A stretch of 64,000 nucleotides of DNA, taken from positions 223,316-287,315 of the forward strand of contig NZ_AMZN01000055.1 of NCBI RefSeq assembly GCF_000331535.1, given 5' to 3'. Under the pieces are notes generated by a model that had not been told where the DNA came from, made no database searches, and saw only the letters and a program-made list of their open reading frames with translations. This document shows positions 9,270 through 17,690 of the stretch, piece by piece. The position numbers were made by a program, and so were the translations under genes. Source of the DNA: Fulvivirga imtechensis AK7 (GTDB lineage: Bacteria; Bacteroidota; Bacteroidia; Cytophagales; Cyclobacteriaceae). Each line of letters starts with the position of its first letter. Position 1 is the stretch's first letter.

Positions 9270-9290
9270 TACCTGTTTTGAATAAGCAGA

Positions 9291-9368
9291 AATAAAAGAG
9301 GCCGTCTCAAAAGCCTGCTTCTGACGTCATCCTATGACACGTTGGCTTTTGAGACGGCCTCTTTTATT
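9291..9368. terminator. Long perfect palindrome, bidirectional terminator
   Basis: Perfect 25-bp inverted arms (9291-9315 and 9344-9368) enclose a 28-base loop that itself holds a small hairpin (GTCAT / ATGAC). The left arm starts with AATAAAAGAG, so the complement ends in a T-rich tail in both directions. It sits between the convergent ahcY and anti-sigma genes. The core GAGGCCGTCTCA matches the palindrome at 5665-5700. Confidence 0.8.
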
Positions 9369-9382
9369 CTAAGATATTTCCT

Positions 9383-9913
9383 TCAAAACTGCACTTCCGT
9401 TCGTCTGCTTCTGAAAAAAGGCCTGAGCACCACCCTGTCCAATAGTAACAGCGCAAGTATGACCATGGTAAAAAGAAGGCCATCCGTTAGTATCTTTAAA
9501 TTAACGGTATCAGGCATATTTACTTGCGGTATTTCAATAGGGGCATTGTACCGGGTAAGATCAATTGAGTTAAAAAGATCAATACTGACAACGCTTTCTG
9601 TCATAAACATTGATCCGGCGATTACCGTAAGCAGCGCAAGAGCTAGTACAATAAATCCGTTCCTCCTGGAATAATACGGCTGATCAACAATAGGCTTATG
9701 AAGGTTTGCCATTACCTTTGATGTGAAATTCCTGGATGGTGTTTCCAGAATTTGAGTACTCAAAAACTGATCAATTTGCTTTAACTCCTTCAATCTCTCG
9801 GCAGTTCCAGGGTCATTGAGTGACTCATTGACCTGAGCAGTTTGCTCGGGAGTCAGGCTACCATCTATATAATCAAGTAACAGCTCGTCTGTTATTTTTA
9901 GCGGCTTTTTCAT
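9383..9913 (-). CDS. Putative anti-sigma factor, membrane protein without zinc ligands
   Basis: This 176-residue protein starts three bases after the ECF sigma gene stops. The N-terminal 80 residues (LLDYIDGSLTPEQTAQVNE and onward) look like the cytoplasmic anti-sigma fold. There are two membrane helices, near 86-105 (GFIVLALALLTVIAGSMFM) and 145-165 (GLLFTMVILALLLL), and a basic C-terminal tail. No cysteine occurs anywhere, so the common HxxxCxxC zinc motif is missing. The role is inferred from gene order and topology: it would hold the sigma factor at the membrane until a signal releases it. Confidence 0.7.
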   Translation of the reverse strand: MKKPLKITDELLLDYIDGSLTPEQTAQVNESLNDPGTAERLKELKQIDQFLSTQILETPSRNFTSKVMANLHKPIVDQPYYSRRNGFIVLALALLTVIAGSMFMTESVVSIDLFNSIDLTRYNAPIEIPQVNMPDTVNLKILTDGLLFTMVILALLLLDRVVLRPFFRSRRTEVQF

Positions 9914-9916
9914 AAG

Positions 9917-10477
9917 CTACAAATTTAACGCTTCTTCTTTTAACATTGTTTTTATTTCATCAGCCAACCGTTTCCGGGCTCTGTGTAACCTTACCTTCAC
10001 GGTATTTACATTTAAATTAATGATTTCTGAGATTTCTTCAAGAGAGAACTCTTTTAAATAGAAAAGTGTAATTACCGTTCTGTCAAGTTCAAGCAGTTTT
10101 TGCAGTGCCTCATGAATATACTTTTGCTGGTCTTTTATCTCCATTTCGGAAGAGTGGCCCTCATAATAAGTATATTTAATAGTTTCCAGCGTCTCTTTTT
10201 TAACTTTTTGCTTTCGTTTGTACGAAACAGAAGTGTTAAACACAATTCGGTACAGCCAGGTTGAAAACTTCGATTGCCTATTGAAACTTTTTAAATGCTG
10301 ATATGCCTTAATGAAGCTATCCTGAGTGGCTTCCTCCGCATCTTCTCTGTTATTTAAGATGTTCAGGGCGATCGTAAAGGTATAACTTTTATATTTCTCT
10401 ATAATATGATTATAAAGATCCGTTTCTCCATTGATGATCCGATCGAGTAAAATATCATCATTCTGAATGTTCACCAT
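9917..10477 (-). CDS. ECF RNA polymerase sigma factor
   Basis: The protein has 186 residues with sigma region 2 at about 20-90 (DLYNHIIEKYKSYTFTIALN, then EDAEEATQDSFIKAYQ and KFSTWLYRIVFN). Region 4 lies at about 120-175 (LLELDRTVITLFYLKEFSLE, then EISEIINLNVNTVKVRLHRA). Region 3 is absent, as expected for ECF factors. It would direct RNA polymerase to a small regulon under control of the downstream membrane anti-sigma gene. The divergent DUF6249 membrane gene at 10683 is probably part of the same module. The signal is unknown. Confidence 0.9.
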   Translation of the reverse strand: MVNIQNDDILLDRIINGETDLYNHIIEKYKSYTFTIALNILNNREDAEEATQDSFIKAYQHLKSFNRQSKFSTWLYRIVFNTSVSYKRKQKVKKETLETIKYTYYEGHSSEMEIKDQQKYIHEALQKLLELDRTVITLFYLKEFSLEEISEIINLNVNTVKVRLHRARKRLADEIKTMLKEEALNL

Positions 10478-10682
10478 GCTTTGACGCTAATACCCTTTAT
10501 CAAGTTACACATAAAAATGATATTTTTAGTTTTTTCATTTTTAGCATAAATTAACTGGCTCACACGCCTTAATAAGGGAGATGTGCGGATTCGGAGTGCG
10601 ATGAAAAATTTTATTACCCCTGTGTAACCTGCTTGAAGAAGGGTGCGTCAAAGGAGCAAATGTTTTAACAAAAGGTAAGAAA

Positions 10683-11036
10683 ATGGAACCAGAAATTTTA
10701 GCAATCTTTATTCCTATCATAGCCATTATCGGAGGCATTGTAATGGTGATATACTTGAGGAAATATGAAAACGATGAGCGCATGGCCATGATAGAAAAGG
10801 GCCTTCATCCGGCAGAGCTTCCGAAAAGAAAATCCAATACCTCCGGGCCGTTAAGGTTTTCCTTACTCCTTATCGGAGTAGGTCTTGGATTTATTGTGGG
10901 CTACTTTATAGAGAGTAACACCAATATGGGAGAACTCAGCTATTTTTCAATGCTGTTCATCTTCGGTGGTTTAGGGCTCGGCTTATCTTACATTATTGAA
11001 GAAAAGAAGGCCAGGGAGGAAGCCATGTTAAAGTAG
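10683..11036 (+). CDS. DUF6249-like small membrane protein
   Basis: The 117-residue protein has three hydrophobic segments, near 5-25, 57-78 and 86-106. Between the first two is a cytoplasmic loop with RKYENDERMAMIEKGLHPAE. That loop, with its ERMAMIEKG motif, is typical of small Bacteroidota membrane proteins (DUF6249) often found beside ECF sigma factors. Here it is divergent from the sigma/anti-sigma pair, sharing a 205-bp intergenic region. Function is unknown; a role in envelope sensing with the sigma pair is inferred from position only. It is convergent with the SLC13 gene, with two bases between them. Confidence 0.65.
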   Translation: MEPEILAIFIPIIAIIGGIVMVIYLRKYENDERMAMIEKGLHPAELPKRKSNTSGPLRFSLLLIGVGLGFIVGYFIESNTNMGELSYFSMLFIFGGLGLGLSYIIEEKKAREEAMLK

Positions 11037-11038
11037 TA

Positions 11039-12475
11039 CTAGAGAAATACCCACTTTACCAGAAAATTTGTGGCCGCCACCAATAAAATGGCGGCCATTA
11101 TATTTAGCCATATCCCTGCCTTCATCATTTCTCGCATTTTTATATGACCACTGGCAAATACAATGGCATTGGGAGGGGTAGAGATGGGCATCATAAAAGC
11201 ACAACTGGAGGCCAGAGTGGCAGGTATTACCAGTATAAGTGGATTTACGTTCAGTCCATTGGCTACGCCAATAACTACAGGAATAAAAATAGCTATCAGA
11301 GCTACATTGCTCATTAATTCTGTCATCATTAGAACAATGGCAGTGATTATAAGAGTTAATATCAAAAGATTGATGTTATCGTAGGCGCTGACAGCTTCCC
11401 CGATTAACTGGATAAGTCCGACTTTTTCCAGCGCCTGAGCCAGACACATTCCTCCTCCGAAAAGGATCAGTATCCCCCAGGGCAATTTTGCAGTATCACC
11501 CCATTCTAACAAGAAACCTGATCCCTCTGAGTTGGTGGGGACTATGAACATCAGCACCCCGCCTGCCATAGCTATTGTAGTATCTGTCAACAAGTCACTC
11601 CCAATAAGTTGATTCAACTGAGATTTAAATATCCAGTTGATGGCTGTAAGTCCGAATATTACCAATACTAATTTTTCCGCTTTTGAAACCGGTCCCAGTT
11701 GATGTAGCTTATTGGTGATAAGGTCTTCGGAGCCAACGATTTTTTTCATATGGTTTGGAAACAATACTCTGGTTAATAAAAAGTAACAGACCAATAGTAA
11801 AAGCATACCTACAGGGATACCCATAAGTAACCATTTACTGAAGAGCATTTCATAACCCAGGATTTGCTTCAGGTATCCGACCATTACTATGTTAGGAGGG
11901 GTACCGATGAGCGTCATGGTGCCACCAATATTGGCTGCGTAAGCAATACTCAGCATAAGTCCGGGGGCGAAGTTTTTGCTGTTCTTGCCTATCGTCATAT
12001 GATCTGAGAGCAAATGAATTACCGATGCCGCTACAGGAAGCATCATTACGGCAGTGGCAGTATTACTTATCCACATACTGAGTAGCGCAGTAGCAAGCAT
12101 AAACCCCAGAATAATCCCGTTGCCACTGGTGCCGGTGATCTTGATAAGGTTCAGGGCTATTCGTAAATGTAAATTGTGTTTCTCCAAAGCTATTGCTATA
12201 ATAAAGCCTCCCATGAAAAGAAAGATAATTGGACTGGCATAGGGGGCGGCAGCTTCTCCTATTTTGAAGATTTCCAAAAGAGGAAGTAGGATCATTGGTA
12301 AAAGTGCAGTGATGGGAATGGGTGCAGCCTCACTAACCCACCAGGAGATCATCCATCCGGCAAGCGCTAAGACTTTCCAGATTTCCGGGGTAAAAAATGA
12401 GGAATGTTGAAATTGCAGGAGAACGATGAAGATAAAAGGACCAAGGAATAGCAAAAACCAGTTGAGCTTTTTCAT
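11039..12475 (-). CDS. SLC13/DASS family anion:sodium symporter
   Basis: The 478-residue inner-membrane protein has the duplicated DASS architecture. The first half contains SNTATAVMMLP followed by GTPPNIVMVGYL. The second half contains MSNVALIAIFIPVV followed by MPISTPPNAIVFASG. These two SNT/SNV plus TPPN pairs form the sodium and carboxylate sites in VcINDY-type transporters. The N-terminus carries the family start (WWVSEAAPIPITALLPMILL). Substrates of the family are succinate, other C4-dicarboxylates, citrate or sulfate; the sequence seen does not decide between them. It is a single gene with no adjacent two-component system. Confidence 0.85.
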   Translation of the reverse strand: MKKLNWFLLFLGPFIFIVLLQFQHSSFFTPEIWKVLALAGWMISWWVSEAAPIPITALLPMILLPLLEIFKIGEAAAPYASPIIFLFMGGFIIAIALEKHNLHLRIALNLIKITGTSGNGIILGFMLATALLSMWISNTATAVMMLPVAASVIHLLSDHMTIGKNSKNFAPGLMLSIAYAANIGGTMTLIGTPPNIVMVGYLKQILGYEMLFSKWLLMGIPVGMLLLLVCYFLLTRVLFPNHMKKIVGSEDLITNKLHQLGPVSKAEKLVLVIFGLTAINWIFKSQLNQLIGSDLLTDTTIAMAGGVLMFIVPTNSEGSGFLLEWGDTAKLPWGILILFGGGMCLAQALEKVGLIQLIGEAVSAYDNINLLILTLIITAIVLMMTELMSNVALIAIFIPVVIGVANGLNVNPLILVIPATLASSCAFMMPISTPPNAIVFASGHIKMREMMKAGIWLNIMAAILLVAATNFLVKWVFL

Positions 12476-13170
12476 GTAATCAGTATTGAGATATTAGTAT
12501 TGAGTATTGGGTATTGAGACTAGAGACTAGAGTATCTCATTTTATAGTTAGTATTGCTGCTCTTCTACTCAATACTCACGACAAAGTCTCACGACTCAAG
12601 ACTCAGGCATATTTAACCATAAAAAACATTTCTCACAAAAACATCAGAGGACATTTCTGAAGACCGAATATTATTTGGTGAAATTTTGAATTTTCAGAAT
12701 TTATCATTAGAATAGGGTGTGGATTCTGTTAAGACATACCGAAGCCGCCTGCGGGATTGCGGTTATCACTCTAAACCAATCAGCTTGCGCAACCTGCAGC
12801 CTATCTTCGACTGTTAGTCGAGCCATCCTTTCTTTTTCTTTTATTAACACTAAACACACGCCTTGTGGCTAAGTGGAAAAGCGGTAGATGTGGAAGTCTG
12901 ACGAGCAGTCAATAGTTGGTAATCACAACCGATGGTCAGCTTATACCCATGCACCACTCTCCTCCGGGGGAGGAGGTACAGAGGTGGGGTAAAAAAGTGG
13001 GTATGTACAATCGTTTTACAGCCTGAAGCCTCATGCTGGTTATTACAGCCACCGCTTTTGTTGATCGTAGATTTTCTCCACCGGATTTGATACCCGGAAA
13101 TACTGTCTGATCCTGGCCTTGGCTTAAGGTAGTGTTGTTGGTGTATTCTATAACCTAAAAACCCAACCAA
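12476..13170. other. Intergenic stretch of 695 bases with no supported gene
   Basis: This gap lies between the divergent SLC13 and cyanophycinase-like genes. The first 130 bases hold a seven-base periodic array in inverted arrangement (listed separately). The rest has no open frame with protein-like composition. It contains a small GC-rich hairpin (CTCCTCCGGGGGAGGAG, near 12960) and no clear TAnnTTTG promoter. A 106-codon minus-strand frame at 12850-13170 looks like chance. Confidence 0.6.
12484..12608. repeat. Heptamer-periodic array in inverted arrangement
   Basis: Bases 12484-12535 read as a run of seven-base words (TATTGAG, TATTGGG, TATTGAG, ACTAGAG, ACTAGAG). Bases 12566-12608 read as words of the opposite strand type (ACTCAAT, ACTCACG, CTCACGA, CTCAAGA, CTCAGGC). 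The two blocks are imperfect inverted copies and could fold into one long hairpin. Confidence 0.7.
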
Positions 13171-14253
13171 ATGAAAACTTCAATAAAAAGTGGGCTGGCT
13201 TTAGCCTGCGCAATGTTCTTTATGTTTTCCTGTGAGGAAACAACAATAAACCCTGAAAATGAGAATGACACTAATGGGACAACCGAAATTCCGGGTAAAA
13301 AAAGTAAGAGTACCGGAAGATCCAGTGCTTCTATAGGAATAGTAGGTAGTGAGGCTGATGTTTCGCGAACCACCACTCAGGGTACGGTTTTAATGGGTGG
13401 TGGCAATGATGTTGATGAGGCCATACAATGGATGATCAATAAATCCGGGGGCGGTGATTTTGTAGTGCTTCGGGCTACGGGAACGGACGCTTACAATAGC
13501 TATATCTATGGGCTGGGGTCTGTTAATTCTGTAGAAACATTGCTGATCAATTCTCGAACTTTAGCCAACGACCCTGGTGTAGAGGCTACGATTAGAGGTG
13601 CTGAGGCGCTGTTTATTTCTGGTGGAGACCAGTATAATTATGTCAACTATTGGAAAGACACAAAAGTTGAAAGTGCCATCAACTATTTGATCAACACTAA
13701 AAAAGTGCCGGTTGGTGGCACAAGCGCAGGCTGCGCTATACAGGGCGATGCCTATTTTGATGCTTCAAATGGCACCGTATATTCAGATGAAGCGCTTGAT
13801 AACCCTTACAATCAGTATATGACACTGCAAAGGGGGAATTTCTTAAATGTTCCATATTTGGGCAATACTATTACCGATACACACTACGACAATCCTGACA
13901 GGAGAGGGCGGCATCTGACGTTTCTTGCCAGAATGAACAAAGACTGGGGAATGACCGCCAAAGGCATAGGTGTAGACGAGGGCACGGCTGTCTGCATTGA
14001 AAGTAATGGTAAAGCACGTGTGTTTGGATCAGGCTACGCATTTTTCCTGAGGCAAAATGGTGCGGGACCCGAGCGTTGCCAGGCTGGAGCCTCGCTAGAC
14101 TGGTATCGCAACAGGCAGGCTGTCAGGGTTTATAAAATAATGGGTAACTCCTCCGGGAGCCGCTACTTGTGGCTTGATACATGGACTTCAGGATCGGGGG
14201 GAAGCTGGCAATATTACTATGCCGACAGGGGTACATTAAGAATTTCTTATTAG
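13171..14253 (+). CDS. Lipoprotein cyanophycinase-like peptidase (S51 family)
   Basis: The 360-residue protein starts with a lipoprotein signal ending FMFSC (Cys21), then a charged linker. The S51 domain begins at TQGTVLMGGGNDVDEAIQWM. The nucleophile elbow is VGGTSAGCAIQG (Ser near 185), preceded by ALFISGGDQYNYV. The His-bearing segment ITDTHYDNPDRRGRHLTFL corresponds to the cyanophycinase DQHFxxRxRxxRL motif. Cyanophycinases release beta-Asp-Arg dipeptides from cyanophycin; secreted relatives may use polymer released by other organisms. The C-terminal 60 residues are Gly/Trp/Tyr-rich and look like an extra small domain. No cyanophycin synthetase gene is nearby. The substrate is inferred. 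Confidence 0.8.
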   Translation: MKTSIKSGLALACAMFFMFSCEETTINPENENDTNGTTEIPGKKSKSTGRSSASIGIVGSEADVSRTTTQGTVLMGGGNDVDEAIQWMINKSGGGDFVVLRATGTDAYNSYIYGLGSVNSVETLLINSRTLANDPGVEATIRGAEALFISGGDQYNYVNYWKDTKVESAINYLINTKKVPVGGTSAGCAIQGDAYFDASNGTVYSDEALDNPYNQYMTLQRGNFLNVPYLGNTITDTHYDNPDRRGRHLTFLARMNKDWGMTAKGIGVDEGTAVCIESNGKARVFGSGYAFFLRQNGAGPERCQAGASLDWYRNRQAVRVYKIMGNSSGSRYLWLDTWTSGSGGSWQYYYADRGTLRISY

Positions 14254-14282
14254 CTGGGAAGCAGGTCGCTCCGGAGTACTTT

Positions 14283-14301
14283 GAGGCTTTGGGGTGGCCT
14301 C
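14283..14301. terminator. Weak hairpin after the S51 peptidase gene
   Basis: GAGGC and GCCTC arms flank a 9-base loop and are followed by TTTTAT on the plus strand. The stem is short, so termination efficiency is uncertain. Confidence 0.35.
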
Positions 14302-14303
14302 TT

Positions 14304-14894
14304 TTATGTGGGTAGCGCCAGAAAGAACTGTATCAGCATGTAATACCCAATCGCCAGAAATATCACATGGAGCCATACAGTTCTGTTGAAATATGCTGCT
14401 GTTGCAGCGAGCACTACTCCGCCTCCTCTGATAATATTCTGGACAAGTACATTGCCAATATCATTGTAAACAAATGAGCTGATAATGGTAAGCACAAAAT
14501 ACACTGCAAAAAGGGCAAATAACCAACGGGTGTTGCCATAGAAATACTCCTTCATAACTACTTTCTCCTGATTTTTAAAATCAGGGAATAGTATGACGCT
14601 GATTAAATAAAACAGAAAAATGGGAAGCAGAGAGTAGATAAAAAAGAAAATACTTTGATTGATATCTGCCACACGAGGCCATATGCCCCACCAGTTTTGA
14701 ATGAACATTACAAATGCAAAAATGGTCCAAAGCAGATGTTGCCAGTAAGACTGTATGTGTTTTCGGTTCCTGATAATGGAGCCCCATCCCTGGAAGTACT
14801 CAGCGCCTACGTATCCGAAGATTATGGCATTAAAAACCGTCAGGTATTCAGTATGAGTGAAGCCTTCAATAATATCGGGTACCTGATCAAACAT
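14304..14894 (-). CDS. Membrane protein of unknown function
   Basis: The 196-residue protein has about six hydrophobic segments (beginning YLTVFNAIIFGYVGAEYF; also LLWTIFAFVMFIQNWWGIW, IFFFIYSLLPIFLFYLISVI, WLFALFAVYFVLTIISSFVY). I do not recognise the family. There is no signal peptide and there are no obvious catalytic residues. It is the last gene of the leftward bamD-rpoZ-coaBC-DUF4835-recN block, 22 bases after recN, so it may be co-transcribed. Its coding status is supported by length, membrane periodicity and tight spacing. Confidence 0.6.
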   Translation of the reverse strand: MFDQVPDIIEGFTHTEYLTVFNAIIFGYVGAEYFQGWGSIIRNRKHIQSYWQHLLWTIFAFVMFIQNWWGIWPRVADINQSIFFFIYSLLPIFLFYLISVILFPDFKNQEKVVMKEYFYGNTRWLFALFAVYFVLTIISSFVYNDIGNVLVQNIIRGGGVVLAATAAYFNRTVWLHVIFLAIGYYMLIQFFLALPT

Positions 14895-14916
14895 AATCCC
14901 TAAATATAATAAAAAA

Positions 14917-16572
14917 TCAGCTCGAGCTGATCAGCTCTTTTGCATTTTCAAAAGCTACACTGGAAGGATTTTCTCCCCCTATCATTTTGGCTATCTCTTC
15001 GATACGCTCACTATTTGTTAGCGCTTTTATCCTGCTTTGTGCTTTTTGTGACGAACTGTCCTTAAATACGAAGTAGTGCTTATCCCCCTTAGCAGCAATT
15101 TGCGGCAGGTGGCTGATGGTGATCACCTGGTGATTTTGTGCCATTCTTTTCATCATGCCGCCAAGCTTCATGGCTACTTCCCCTGATACACCTGTGTCTA
15201 TTTCGTCAAAAATGATCGTAGGCAATGATACTTTATCGGCAAGTATATACTTCACACAGAACATCAGCCTCGAAAATTCTCCTCCTGACGCTACTTTTGA
15301 AACCTCCTGTGGAGCTACGCCTTTATTGGCGCTAAAAAGTATGTTGATCTGATCGATACCTTTATCAGTCAGATCGGTCTTGGTGTTAGTGATCTTAACC
15401 GAGGCTTCAGGAATGCCTACCTGACTTAAAAGCGATGTCAGGTCCTTTTCAAGGTTGCCAAACACAGCATCTCTTTTCTTGCTAAGCTCTTTGGCTTTTT
15501 CCTCTGCAACTTTGCGCAGTTGTGCTACCTGATCTTCCGCCTGTTGGATAGCCTCATCCATATTGTTGAAGCGATCAGCTTTGCCTTCCAGTGACTGTTG
15601 TATTTCAAGCAGGCTTTTTATATCCGGCACGTGGTGTTTCTGCTGTAGTTGGTATATTAAGCTCAGCCGGTCTTGAGTGGCTTGTGTTTGTTCAGGGTCA
15701 AACTCTACCTGGTCTTCTTCTTTCTCAAGTTCCCTGATAATGTCTTGCAACTCAATAAATACGCTTTCTAATCTCTCGGAAAGACTTGAATAGTTTTTGC
15801 CGTATCTGCTCAGTTGGGCGAGGAGAACTTTTCCTTGTTGTAGTCCTTCAATTGCAGCAAATTCATTATTGGAAAGGGCTGCCAGCGAATCGTTAAGCCG
15901 GGTCTTTATTTCCTCGGCATGTTCCATTACTTCCAATGAGGATTCCAACTCTTCCTGCTCATCAGCTTTCAATGCCGCTTTTGTTAATTCCTCAAGAAGG
16001 AAAGCATTATAATCAGCCTCTTTGCCAATTTCGGCATTCTCCCTCTTCAATTGATCAAGGTGCTGCATGGTAGAGCGGAAAGCCTGATAATCTTTTCTAT
16101 ACGACTCACGTAATGCGGAGGTACCTGCAAAAGCATCTACGAATGCCAGTTGATAGGTATGCTTCCCCAAGTGTAGAGTTTCATGCTGGGAGTGTACGTC
16201 CATTAGCCTTTCGCCTAACCTCCTGAGTACATCCAGCGTCACGGGAGTATCGTTTATAAAAGCCCGGGATTTGCCTGATGGGCTTATTTCTCTTCTGAAG
16301 ATCGATAGGTCGGCATAATCCAGCTCCTCCTCGTCAAAGATTTTTTTAATATTGTAGCTTTTAACATCAAACTGCCCTTCAATAACACATTTATCTTCCT
16401 CGTTAAAAAGCACCTTCGTATCTGCCCGGTTGCCTAGAAGTAAGCCAACGGCACCCAGCATAATAGACTTACCTGCTCCTGTTTCACCTGTAATGATATT
16501 AAGATTAGCAGAGGGGTCGATCTCCAGGTGTTGGATCAGCGCATAATTTTTAATTAAGAGATGTTTCAGCAT
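14917..16572 (-). CDS. recN: DNA repair ATPase RecN
   Basis: The 551-residue SMC-like protein has an N-terminal ATPase half with ITGETGAGKSIMLGAVGLLL (Walker A). A long charged coiled-coil region follows, at about 150-390. The C-terminal half has the ABC signature KVASGGEFSRLMF and Walker B TIIFDEIDTGVSGEVA. RecN holds broken DNA ends and sister chromatids during RecA-dependent double-strand break repair. Length is normal for the family. The gene starts six bases after the small upstream gene. No LexA-type operator is apparent because the gene is inside an operon. Confidence 0.95.
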   Translation of the reverse strand: MLKHLLIKNYALIQHLEIDPSANLNIITGETGAGKSIMLGAVGLLLGNRADTKVLFNEEDKCVIEGQFDVKSYNIKKIFDEEELDYADLSIFRREISPSGKSRAFINDTPVTLDVLRRLGERLMDVHSQHETLHLGKHTYQLAFVDAFAGTSALRESYRKDYQAFRSTMQHLDQLKRENAEIGKEADYNAFLLEELTKAALKADEQEELESSLEVMEHAEEIKTRLNDSLAALSNNEFAAIEGLQQGKVLLAQLSRYGKNYSSLSERLESVFIELQDIIRELEKEEDQVEFDPEQTQATQDRLSLIYQLQQKHHVPDIKSLLEIQQSLEGKADRFNNMDEAIQQAEDQVAQLRKVAEEKAKELSKKRDAVFGNLEKDLTSLLSQVGIPEASVKITNTKTDLTDKGIDQINILFSANKGVAPQEVSKVASGGEFSRLMFCVKYILADKVSLPTIIFDEIDTGVSGEVAMKLGGMMKRMAQNHQVITISHLPQIAAKGDKHYFVFKDSSSQKAQSRIKALTNSERIEEIAKMIGGENPSSVAFENAKELISSS

Positions 16573-16578
16573 CTGCAG

Positions 16579-16794
16579 TTAATAGTCTAAAATGATTTCG
16601 GAAATCTGATTCAGGTCCAACTTTTGTTTAGCGAGACGTGTATCTTTTATTTCCAAATTCCCATTCTTCAGTTGGAGTAATGTAGCTAACAACACGCCTC
16701 CATTACCAAACACAATATTAACCTTTTTACCCGAAATTTCTGCCCACTTTTCAGGTATGGTGTGTGCGGGAATTCTGAGCAAGCGTTTGGCCAC
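16579..16794 (-). CDS. Small conserved-context protein with a possible Sm-like fold
   Basis: This 71-residue protein starts at a GTG three bases after the DUF4835 stop codon and ends six bases before recN, so tight spacing supports it as a gene. From residue 21 the pattern GKKVNIVFGNGGVLLATLLQ, then a second segment (NLEIKDTR) and a third (LDLNQISEIILD), suggests a five-stranded SH3/Sm-like barrel. It resembles the Sm1/Sm2 layout of Hfq-like proteins. I do not recognise a named family, and the fold is only an impression from the hydrophobic and glycine pattern. RNA binding would be speculation. Confidence 0.6.
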   Translation of the reverse strand: MAKRLLRIPAHTIPEKWAEISGKKVNIVFGNGGVLLATLLQLKNGNLEIKDTRLAKQKLDLNQISEIILDY

Positions 16795-16796
16795 GA

Positions 16797-17690
16797 TTAT
16801 TTGATGATTTTTTGATATTGCTCTCTTTTGGAAGGATCGAGTGTTGATAGCACGTCAAAAACTTCTCTGCGAACCTGGATGTTACCTTCTGAAAATATAC
16901 TGATCAGTTCATCGGATTTAGCGTCAAGAAATGATATTACCAGTATCGAGTTGGGATAGGTATCCTTCACCTTTTTTAACTCTTTTAATACCTCCAGGAT
17001 CATTTGTCGGCTCTTATCACGATCTTGTTCGTAGGTATCGAGCGCCAGCCGGTGATATTTATAGATCCCCTTTCTGATCTCGATCATTTGCTGGTTGTTC
17101 AGGTTTTCCATTAACCAGTAGCGATTCCGGGTGCTTCCTAAGGCTTCCCATCCAGGACGATTAGCTCGTTGAGCATTGTTTACAATAGTTTGCGCTTTTC
17201 TTAAATGAATCGAGCCACCCAATTCGCTAAATGAATCATAATCAAGTCCCAGAATTACATAGGCATAATATGCCAGCATCGATGTCAGGTTAGTGGTGAA
17301 AGTATTTTCATTAAACTGGAGAGGCTGTGATTCCACATATTCAAAAAGCCAGTCACGGTCGGCAAAGTTGAAAAGAATAGATTCATAGTTGGAGTTGTAA
17401 ATGGGTCTGGCTGACTGTATCTGTACCGAGGCCTCGTAATCGCCAATGGATTTAGGATTTTTGAGCGTGATGATGATATTGCACTTTATTCTTTCGTGGC
17501 TATCGAAAGAATCGTCAGTCCACCGGGTATTGTTAAGGAACTGGGAAAAAGCTGTTTCCATATCCGAAAATATCCTTCGGTCAGTGGTTTGTACCTGATC
17601 GGCATTAATGGTCACCCGGCAGTTGAGCTCCTGTGCGCTAACAAAAGTATTGGTGAGTAAAAATAAAAGTACAACAATTGACTTATACAT
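16797..17690 (-). CDS. DUF4835 family exported protein (PorD-like)
   Basis: The 297-residue protein has a signal peptide ending near VSAQ (MYKSIVVLLFLLTNTFVSAQ). It then has the typical DUF4835 opening LNCRVTINADQVQTTDRRIF, and later FSDMETAFSQFLNNTRWTDD. In Bacteroidota this gene lies between coaBC and recN, as here, and has been linked to type IX secretion under the name PorD. The mature protein is probably periplasmic or associated with the outer membrane. It overlaps the end of coaBC by eight bases, implying translational coupling. The family call is confident; the secretion role comes from family knowledge only. Confidence 0.8.
   Translation of the reverse strand: MYKSIVVLLFLLTNTFVSAQELNCRVTINADQVQTTDRRIFSDMETAFSQFLNNTRWTDDSFDSHERIKCNIIITLKNPKSIGDYEASVQIQSARPIYNSNYESILFNFADRDWLFEYVESQPLQFNENTFTTNLTSMLAYYAYVILGLDYDSFSELGGSIHLRKAQTIVNNAQRANRPGWEALGSTRNRYWLMENLNNQQMIEIRKGIYKYHRLALDTYEQDRDKSRQMILEVLKELKKVKDTYPNSILVISFLDAKSDELISIFSEGNIQVRREVFDVLSTLDPSKREQYQKIIK

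Noticed and set aside
12850..13170. 106-codon minus-strand frame in the large gap
   Set aside because: Composition is not protein-like (runs of His, Arg and Thr in low-complexity order), there is no partner gene, and it lies in the promoter region of the S51 peptidase.
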